DNA from: an uncultured Lachnospiraceae bacterium
GTDB taxonomy: Bacteria > Bacillota > Clostridia > Lachnospirales > Lachnospiraceae
Direction: 5' to 3'
DNA length: 35,262 nucleotides
Assembly (NCBI GenBank): GCA_934330725.1
Contig: CAKRGM010000026.1
Coordinates: 1-35,262 of the forward strand
The notes under the pieces were generated by a model. The model did not search any database, had not been told where the DNA came from, and saw only the letters and a program-made list of their open reading frames with translations. Position numbers and translations under genes: made by a program. Below, in pieces: positions 30,944-35,262 of the stretch (position 1 is the stretch's first letter; each line of letters opens with the position of its first letter).

Positions 30944-31597
30944 TTACATTTCTTTCTCTAAATAGTCAATAATATCAGTTAATGATGTGTATACCTTTTC
31001 TGTCATATCAAGGAATTCTTTATCAGGTACTTTTACATCCGGTATGCAGATTACAGGAATTCCTGCAGAATGCGCTGCCTGTATTCCTGCCTCACTATCC
31101 TCAAGTACAAGGCAGTTTTCAGGCAGCTCGTCAAGTTTTTTTGCAGCATTCAAAAATATATCAGGAAATGGCTTTCCATGTTCTACCTCACAGCCAAATG
31201 AAAATTCATCAAAATACTGCTTCACATTATCGGATTCAAGAATCCTCATTGCCCTCTGTTTCGGACTTGAAGATGCAAGAGCCATTTTATAATTATTGCT
31301 TTTAAGATACTCAAGCAGCTTCTCTGCTCCCGGTTTTAACGGAATTCCATTAACAATATTTTTCTCATCTAACTGACCTATTTTATTTACGCCATCTTCT
31401 ACAGAAACAGGCAGTTTATACCGGTCTATTAATATCTGCATATTAGTTTCAGGTGTTTTTCCACAATGCTCACTGAAATACTGCTCATCTGTAAATTCAA
31501 TGTCATATTCCCGAAGTATATCTTTAAAAATATTGCAGCTTAATTTTTCACTGTCAATAAGCAGACCATCCATATCAAATAACACAGCTTTTGTCAT
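30944..31597 (-). CDS. HAD-family sugar phosphatase / beta-phosphoglucomutase-like
   Basis: A 217-residue haloacid-dehalogenase superfamily protein. Motif I is DMDGLLIDSE (residues 8-17, nucleophile and acid Asp), motif II is ASSSPK near 109, a conserved Lys lies in EVEHGKPFPDIF near 142, and motif III is LEDSEAGIQAA near 165. The alpha-helical cap between residues 18 and 85 is of the beta-phosphoglucomutase/sugar-phosphatase type. Substrate is not predictable: a mutase versus a phosphatase cannot be separated by eye. GAGGGG precedes the ATG. Promoter: TTGAAA (31672-31677), spacer 17, TATATA (31649-31654). Confidence 0.9.
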   Translation of the reverse strand: MTKAVLFDMDGLLIDSEKLSCNIFKDILREYDIEFTDEQYFSEHCGKTPETNMQILIDRYKLPVSVEDGVNKIGQLDEKNIVNGIPLKPGAEKLLEYLKSNNYKMALASSSPKQRAMRILESDNVKQYFDEFSFGCEVEHGKPFPDIFLNAAKKLDELPENCLVLEDSEAGIQAAHSAGIPVICIPDVKVPDKEFLDMTEKVYTSLTDIIDYLEKEM

Positions 31598-31648
31598 AAA
31601 CCCATAACCCCTCTCTTTTTTGCGATGTACCAGTTCATCGTACTATAC

Positions 31649-31677
31649 TATATAATGTGAAACTTATGATTTTTCAA
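31649..31677 (-). promoter_or_regulatory. Candidate promoter of the HAD phosphatase gene
   Basis: Minus-strand -35 TTGAAA (31672-31677) and -10 TATATA (31649-31654), spacer 17. Confidence 0.5.
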
Positions 31678-31694
31678 TATATCTATATGTCTAT

Positions 31695-31824
31695 GCAAAA
31701 TTAACCAATTCATAAGCAGGGTGCTTTAGCGTGACCGGTACTTATGCGGTGCATTTGCCGCCTTATGTACCGCTGCCTGCGCTAAGCAGCGGGAGCGTGC
31801 CTGCGCTGAATTGGCTGATTTTGC
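31695..31824. repeat. 130-nt GC-rich palindromic element (MITE-like or structured RNA)
   Basis: The ends are inverted repeats: an 18-base left arm (31695-31712) and right arm (31807-31824) matching at 16 of 18 positions. Inside are a CGGTAC/GTACCG stem with a GCGG/CCGC tip (about 31735-31772), a CGCTGC/GCAGCG stem (about 31771-31791) and a GCAGG/CCTGC closing helix. The interior is far richer in GC than the surroundings. No open frame is seen. Confidence 0.7.
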
Positions 31825-31861
31825 AAATTGTGACCTTAAAACATTAGTTTCGCAATTACAT

Positions 31862-31908
31862 AGTATCACAAAATTATTATTGATACTTTTAAATATACGA
31901 CGTATACT
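31862..31908 (+). promoter_or_regulatory. araC-type gene promoter with overlapping dyads
   Basis: Plus-strand -35 TTGATA (31880-31885) and -10 TATACT (31903-31908), spacer 17. The inverted repeat AGTATCA (31862-31868) / TGATACT (31881-31887) overlaps the -35, and the palindrome TATACGACGTATA (31894-31906) overlaps the -10. Both are candidate operators. Confidence 0.6.
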
Positions 31909-31954
31909 ATAACAAAAGCGACATAAACTTAAATTTTATATATGGAAATAACAG

Positions 31955-32022
31955 TACGACGCAACGCGTCTGCGGAATGAATATCAGTATACAACAAAGT
32001 TGCTTAAGAAATGAGGGTTGCT
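31955..32022 (+). promoter_or_regulatory. Composite araC leader: GACGC hairpin module plus CAACAAAGTTG module
   Basis: The leader carries GACGC-AAC-GCGTC-TGCGGAATG (shared with the 20-residue peptide gene) and then CAACAAAGTTGC followed by TTAAGAAATG, identical over 22 bases to the end of the GH2 leader element. The second module ends in the ribosome binding site. Confidence 0.65.
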
Positions 32023-32949
32023 ATGATTTATAACTGGAGCCGGATTCCTGTTGATTCAGAAGGCAGACAGCTGCCTGATAAATTTTCAAATTTCAGTCTG
32101 CATTTTTTTGATTTTATTGCAAATGCAGGTGATGTACACCAATATATTGCCAGCTGTATTCCTGCCCACTGGCATGATGAACTGGAAGTTTTTATGCTTA
32201 TAGAAGGTACTGTAAAAATTGAAATTGAAAATAAATCTTATTACCTTTCTCCCGGGAATGCCTGTTTTATCAATTCAGGTATCCTGCATTCATTTAAATG
32301 TGAAAATTCTTCACCATGCATATACCACTCCTTTGTTTTTGATGCATCAATTGTATCCGGCGTTTCCGGGAGCATCTTCGATGTTAACTATATGAAACCT
32401 TTAATTGAAAACGGTCCTACCTACTTTGAGATTAAAAACATTCCCGACAACAGCGCATTTTTTTGCAGCTTTAACAGAGTATTTGAAGCATGCCGTGCTG
32501 AAAAATATGGTTATGAATTTGATGTCAGGGCCGGATTATCAGATATTATATTATATTTCAGTAAGACCTTTGCATCCCTTACATCCAAAAAATGCGAAAC
32601 CATTCAGGAACAGCATATCAAAAAAATCCTATGCTGGATAGATGAAAATCTTTGTTCAAAGATTACTCTTAACGATATTGCAGCATCTGCCGGTATTTCT
32701 GCACGTGAATGCCAGCGTATATTTAAACAGTTCCTGCACCGCAGCCCCATGGAATATCTTCAATGGAAAAGGATACTGGCTGCTGCCAAAGAACTGGCAG
32801 ATTCAGATAATGATATAACATATATTGCATTAAATTACGGCTTTTCATCTCCAAGCTATTTTTCCAGGCTTTTTAAAGAATTTACAGGTCATACACCGGG
32901 ACAATACCGGGCACTTGTACAACAGAGTCCGGAAAACACTATTACTTAA
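32023..32949 (+). CDS. AraC-family transcriptional regulator
   Basis: A 308-residue regulator. The N-terminal half is a cupin sensor domain (HWHDELEVFMLIEGTVKIEIENKSYYLSPGNACFINSGILHSF, about 45-90), as in sugar-responsive AraC proteins. The C-terminal half has the double helix-turn-helix: SKITLNDIAASAGISARECQRIFKQFLHRSPMEYLQWKRI (first) and DITYIALNYGFSSPSYFSRLFKEFTGHTPGQYR (second, with the family signature). The ATG at 32023 has GAGG about 6 bases upstream; an ATG at 32011 overlaps that site. It is the only large plus-strand gene. No obvious target operon is adjacent, but its leader module is shared with the GH2 gene. Confidence 0.92.
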   Translation: MIYNWSRIPVDSEGRQLPDKFSNFSLHFFDFIANAGDVHQYIASCIPAHWHDELEVFMLIEGTVKIEIENKSYYLSPGNACFINSGILHSFKCENSSPCIYHSFVFDASIVSGVSGSIFDVNYMKPLIENGPTYFEIKNIPDNSAFFCSFNRVFEACRAEKYGYEFDVRAGLSDIILYFSKTFASLTSKKCETIQEQHIKKILCWIDENLCSKITLNDIAASAGISARECQRIFKQFLHRSPMEYLQWKRILAAAKELADSDNDITYIALNYGFSSPSYFSRLFKEFTGHTPGQYRALVQQSPENTIT

Positions 32950-32989
32950 TACTTAAAATTATTAAAGCCTGACATCAAAATATAATTAA

Positions 32990-33712
32990 TCAGCACTGCA
33001 TATCTTCCTGCACCTGTACCGGCTTGTGCAGCATTATATTATTTTTAAGCAGCATATCCCGCTTTTTACCGAATTTTCTTGTAATAACTCCAAGAACTGC
33101 ACCTACCATTACTGCTGCAATTATTGTTCCTATTCCTACTGAACCCATTCTTTTAAGAACTATAAGACATGAGGTCAGAGATACGATTACCATTGTTATA
33201 TCGAATCCCATCTTTACCTTATTAAATACTATACTTGTTGTATCAGATATGGCTTTCATTGCTCCTTCCCCGGCTAATGGTACTATATCTGCCGGAAGAT
33301 AGAAGAATATGCCTACCGCAACAAGTACTGTACTGCAAAGTATCATTGCAATTCTGACTGCCATGTTATCGGGTGTTGGCAGAAATGAAAACAAATAATT
33401 TGAAAATGTTGTAAAATAACCAAACATTACTCCAACTACTATCTGAAGAAGATTTTTAACCTTAAATGCCCTTCTTAATATTATTATCTGCATAATTACA
33501 AGTACGATATGAAACAGAATTGTAGCTTTTCCCATTTCAAGTCCTGTAATACATGTAATCGTATATGGTATTGAACTTACAGGTGATACGCCAAGGTTTG
33601 ATTTAACTGACATTGACACGCCTATTGTCATAATAAACAATCCTGCCACATAGGCTAACAGCCTTACTATATAATTCTCCTGTTTTATTTTTTCGCTTAT
33701 TTTATTCAGCAC
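32990..33712 (-). CDS. Multi-pass membrane protein of the YczE/YitT-like (DUF6198) group
   Basis: A 240-residue membrane protein with five to six hydrophobic segments. The first segments carry the GLFIMTIGVSMSVKSNLGVSPVSSIPYTIT motif typical of YczE/YyaS-type proteins, and a later loop has FYLPADIVPLAGEGAMKAIS. The role of the family is not established; transport is suspected. Translation begins at a GTG (33712) with AAAGGAG 9 bases upstream. It follows the MarR-type gene by about 80 bases on the same strand, so it is probably the target of that repressor, as regulator and transporter in one operon. No terminator seen before the convergent araC-type gene. Confidence 0.85.
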   Translation of the reverse strand: MLNKISEKIKQENYIVRLLAYVAGLFIMTIGVSMSVKSNLGVSPVSSIPYTITCITGLEMGKATILFHIVLVIMQIIILRRAFKVKNLLQIVVGVMFGYFTTFSNYLFSFLPTPDNMAVRIAMILCSTVLVAVGIFFYLPADIVPLAGEGAMKAISDTTSIVFNKVKMGFDITMVIVSLTSCLIVLKRMGSVGIGTIIAAVMVGAVLGVITRKFGKKRDMLLKNNIMLHKPVQVQEDMQC

Positions 33713-33791
33713 TTCTTATTTCTCCTTTCTTGTCCCGTTGTTTTTGCACGTTGTTTTTCACACTCTGACTCTTTCGATAACTGATCAGGTA

Positions 33792-34235
33792 TCAGGTATC
33801 CTGCGTTGATTCATCCAATATGCTCAGATTATTATTTATAACATTCAGCACATTTAAAAATTCGTTTATTTCCTTCTCGGACAGTCCCTTTACCGCCTGA
33901 CTGTCTACATATGCAAATGTTTTTTCAACCTGTGTTTCAAGTGTTCTTCCTTTATCAGTCATTGAAACATATAACGATCTGCGGTTGCCATTTTTCATTT
34001 CTCTTTTTATAAGTCCGCGCACTTCCATCCTTCGCAAAATTCCTGTAACTGACGCAGAATCAAGATTACACCCTGCGGCAATCTCTTTTTGTTCACAAGG
34101 CTCATGTTCGGCAAGGTATTCCAGTATTTTAGGTTCGCCCGGTCGTAAATCTGTCTGCTTTTTTATATTATGGACAATTGCTTTCTGACATTCAGTGTGA
34201 CATGCCCTCAGCTTGTAATGTAATGAATTTTCCAC
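33792..34235 (-). CDS. MarR-family transcriptional regulator
   Basis: A 147-residue winged-helix regulator. The DNA-binding core is clear: CEQKEIAAGCNLDSASVTGILRRMEVRGLIKREMKNGNRRSLYVSMTDKGR (about 48-98), with the Asp/Arg wing, flanked by helices for dimerisation. I prefer the GTG at 34235, with GAGG 5 bases upstream and a normal family length; a TTG at 34286 or ATG at 34268 would give a longer N-terminus without a ribosome site. Promoter TTGACA-16-TATAAT and a perfect 14-bp inverted repeat over the start of transcription indicate autoregulation. The ligand is unknown. First gene of an operon with the DUF6198-like membrane protein. Confidence 0.92.
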   Translation of the reverse strand: MENSLHYKLRACHTECQKAIVHNIKKQTDLRPGEPKILEYLAEHEPCEQKEIAAGCNLDSASVTGILRRMEVRGLIKREMKNGNRRSLYVSMTDKGRTLETQVEKTFAYVDSQAVKGLSEKEINEFLNVLNVINNNLSILDESTQDT

Positions 34236-34309
34236 TTTTTCCTCATTTCCACACCATTTCTGATACATTTTATATTGATGTGCCAAAAAATAATTTCAGG
34301 CAGCAATTA

Positions 34310-34350
34310 AAAATAGTTTGCATCTCAATAATTGGTATGCAAACTATTTT
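34310..34350 (-). promoter_or_regulatory. Perfect 14-bp inverted repeat, probable MarR operator
   Basis: AAAATAGTTTGCAT (34310-34323) and ATGCAAACTATTTT (34337-34350) are exact inverted repeats separated by 13 bases. They lie just downstream of the -10, covering the predicted start. Confidence 0.7.
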
Positions 34351-34361
34351 AATATATTATA

Positions 34362-34389
34362 ATTATATCATTATGTTCTCAATTGTCAA
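34362..34389 (-). promoter_or_regulatory. Promoter of the MarR operon
   Basis: Minus-strand perfect -35 TTGACA (34384-34389) and perfect -10 TATAAT (34362-34367), spacer 16. Confidence 0.7.
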
Positions 34390-34456
34390 TCAGGCTCTAA
34401 ACATAATACATTTTTCGTGACATTTTATGAATTTTACAATTTTACTAATACTATTC

Positions 34457-34952
34457 TCACATACTTTCAACAAACTTTTTGAAAATAAGCCTGCTGTTTT
34501 CATCAATTGTATATGAAAATTCCGGATGCCACTGAACTCCCCATATGAATTTTTTCTGAGGAGCATACACAGATTCCGTCAGACCATCCTCTGAAACTGC
34601 CATAACTGATAAGCCATCTGCCAACCTTTTAATCGCCTGATGATGGAGGCTGTTTACACCAAGCTCCTGTGTTTTTAAAAGATCATATAACGTACTTTCC
34701 TTTATTATGCTTACTTTATGACATGGCTTATCATATGGATGCAGCTGATGATGGCTCTACATCCTGTCCACCCGTAAACAGGAATCCATCAACTGATTCT
34801 GCCAGCCGGCTAAGTATTTCCTTATTATCCGTAAGCGGAAACATTACAGGGATTCCGCCTGCCTGCTCTATTCCTTTCATATATCCCGGAAGCATCCAGT
34901 AGCTTTCCTTCTGTATATCTACTAATGGCATTACACCAACAATATGTTTCAT
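34457..34952 (-). pseudogene. Class I glutamine amidotransferase (peptidase C26, PuuD-like), internally deleted
   Basis: The N-terminal 73 residues from the ATG at 34952 match the C26 gamma-glutamyl-GABA hydrolase type (MKHIVGVMPLVD, SYWMLPGYMKGIEQAGGIPVMFPLT, VDGFLFTGGQDVEP) and stop at 34731. In the next frame the C-terminal part resumes (LHPYDKPCHKVSIIKEST, LGVNSLHHQAIKRL, FIWGVQWHPEFSY, with the catalytic His-x-Glu) and ends at 34457. About 90-110 residues between them, including the nucleophile Cys of GICRG-like motifs, are missing. The gene is therefore an internal deletion plus frameshift and cannot be active. It still has a promoter and GGAGG site and carries copy 2 of the leader element. 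Confidence 0.85.
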
Positions 34953-35050
34953 ATTAACCTCCATTTCTACTGAACAACTTTGTTGCGAAGAGGCGATGAG
35001 AAATTTGCGTAGGCGATTTCTCATCTGCCATCATGAGCTATTTGTTTTGC
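34953..35050 (-). promoter_or_regulatory. Repeated structured 5' leader element, copy 2 (amidotransferase pseudogene)
   Basis: On the minus strand the element runs from GCGCAAAACAAATAGC through CTCATGATGGCAG, a hairpin (34995-35025, GATGAGAAAT pairing with ATTTCTCATC), then CAACAAAGTTG and AGAAATGGAGG, ending at the start codon. Relative to copy 1, a G-C pair is replaced by A-T and a T-G by T-A in the stem. Confidence 0.7.
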
Positions 35051-35052
35051 GC

Positions 35053-35081
35053 CTTATAACTCAAAAAGTGCCAGTACTCAA
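35053..35081 (-). promoter_or_regulatory. Candidate promoter of the amidotransferase pseudogene
   Basis: Minus-strand -35 TTGAGT (35076-35081) and -10 TATAAG (35053-35058), spacer 17. Transcription would begin close to the first base of the conserved leader element. It overlaps the 3' arm of the terminator hairpin. Confidence 0.4.
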
Positions 35082-35126
35082 AGAAAAATGTAATATTTAC
35101 GCTCTTCTTTGAACACTGACACTTTT
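35064..35126 (-). terminator. Long 22-bp hairpin terminator
   Basis: The arms at 35064-35085 and 35105-35126 pair over 22 bases. On the minus strand all three non-Watson-Crick positions are G-U; on the plus strand they would be A-C. A T run follows the minus-strand 3' arm. It should end a gene that lies to the right of the window. Confidence 0.75.
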
Positions 35127-35262
35127 ATTTCTTATATTCTTTAGAATACTCCTGCTTATGGAATGTGTCAATAAATGCAGCTTTACTTCAGCTTTGAAAG
35201 GTAAATTTATTTTACAGCCTGCCAATTTGGAAGATTCATATTTTTCACATTTCTTATAAATT
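35127..35262. other. Right edge of the window, no gene assigned
   Basis: A minus-strand frame is open from the right edge to about 35095, and another short frame ends in a plausible FIDTFHKQEYSKEYKK tail just before the hairpin. Neither is long enough to call. This may be the degraded 3' end of a neighbouring gene. Confidence 0.3.

Larger units (their letters stand above)
31598..32022. other. 425-base intergenic region between HAD and araC-type genes
   Basis: It holds the HAD promoter, a GC-rich palindromic element (31695-31824), an AGTATCA/TGATACT inverted repeat (31862-31887), the plus-strand araC promoter and the araC leader modules. No further coding frame is credible. Confidence 0.8.

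Noticed and set aside
35095..35262. C-terminus of a gene entering from the right edge
   Set aside because: Two competing short frames exist, neither resembles a known protein, and stops interrupt the more protein-like one.

Overview
The window looks like a low-GC, anaerobic Firmicute, most probably a gut Lachnospiraceae (Clostridia). This is inferred from the AT-rich DNA, strong GGAGG ribosome binding sites, the anaerobic ThiH route to thiazole, a Clostridia-type Lgt signature, a MATE/DUF1622/Dabb background and a type VII secretion (LXG-like) cassette. The species cannot be fixed from sequence alone. Nearly all genes lie on the minus strand. Only an AraC-family regulator and a 20-residue peptide gene are on the plus strand. 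No rRNA, tRNA, CRISPR array or intact insertion sequence was seen.

Layout. 1-698: the start of a membrane protein with a tandem-repeat tail that runs off the left edge. 787-4487: a four-gene operon (cation/proton antiporter, YkgJ-like cysteine-cluster protein, lgt, HD hydrolase). 4760-7895: P-loop kinase, MATE exporter and a 1-phosphofructokinase-family kinase. 8085-10022: zinc-ribbon membrane protein with eight 15-residue repeats. 10182-10880: DUF1622 and Dabb pair. 11055-14360: large Cna/SpaA-type surface protein. 14552-16842: GH2 glycosidase with a small membrane-anchored partner. 17029-22398: a complete sucrose operon (LacI-type ScrR, PTS ScrA, GH32 ScrB, fructokinase ScrK). 22482-26665: a T7SS cassette with two small helical targeting proteins, an LXG-like effector and two tandem leucine-rich membrane proteins that are probably immunity proteins. 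27079-27606: nitroreductase. 27780-27842: Cys-rich 20-residue peptide gene. 27898-30184: thiS-thiG-thiH. 30338-31597: metallophosphoesterase and HAD phosphatase. 32023-32949: AraC regulator. 32990-34235: MarR regulator and its membrane-protein partner. 34457-34952: a glutamine-amidotransferase pseudogene.

How genes work together. ScrA phosphorylates sucrose on import, ScrB splits sucrose-6-phosphate, and ScrK phosphorylates the fructose. The promoter is flanked by five GTTTCA boxes. In the T7SS cassette the order is targeting factors, then effector, then putative immunity genes, with a 4-base overlap between the second helical protein and the effector. ThiS/ThiG/ThiH make the thiazole of thiamine, but no thiF and no TPP riboswitch are visible. 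Instead a near-consensus promoter fires directly into an intrinsic terminator ahead of thiS.

The least explained material is in the leaders. An approximately 85-nt element with a covarying hairpin sits directly upstream of both the GH2 gene and the amidotransferase pseudogene. Its 3' end recurs in the araC leader. A second hairpin module is shared between the araC leader and the 20-residue peptide gene. A 130-nt GC-rich palindromic element lies between the HAD and araC genes.
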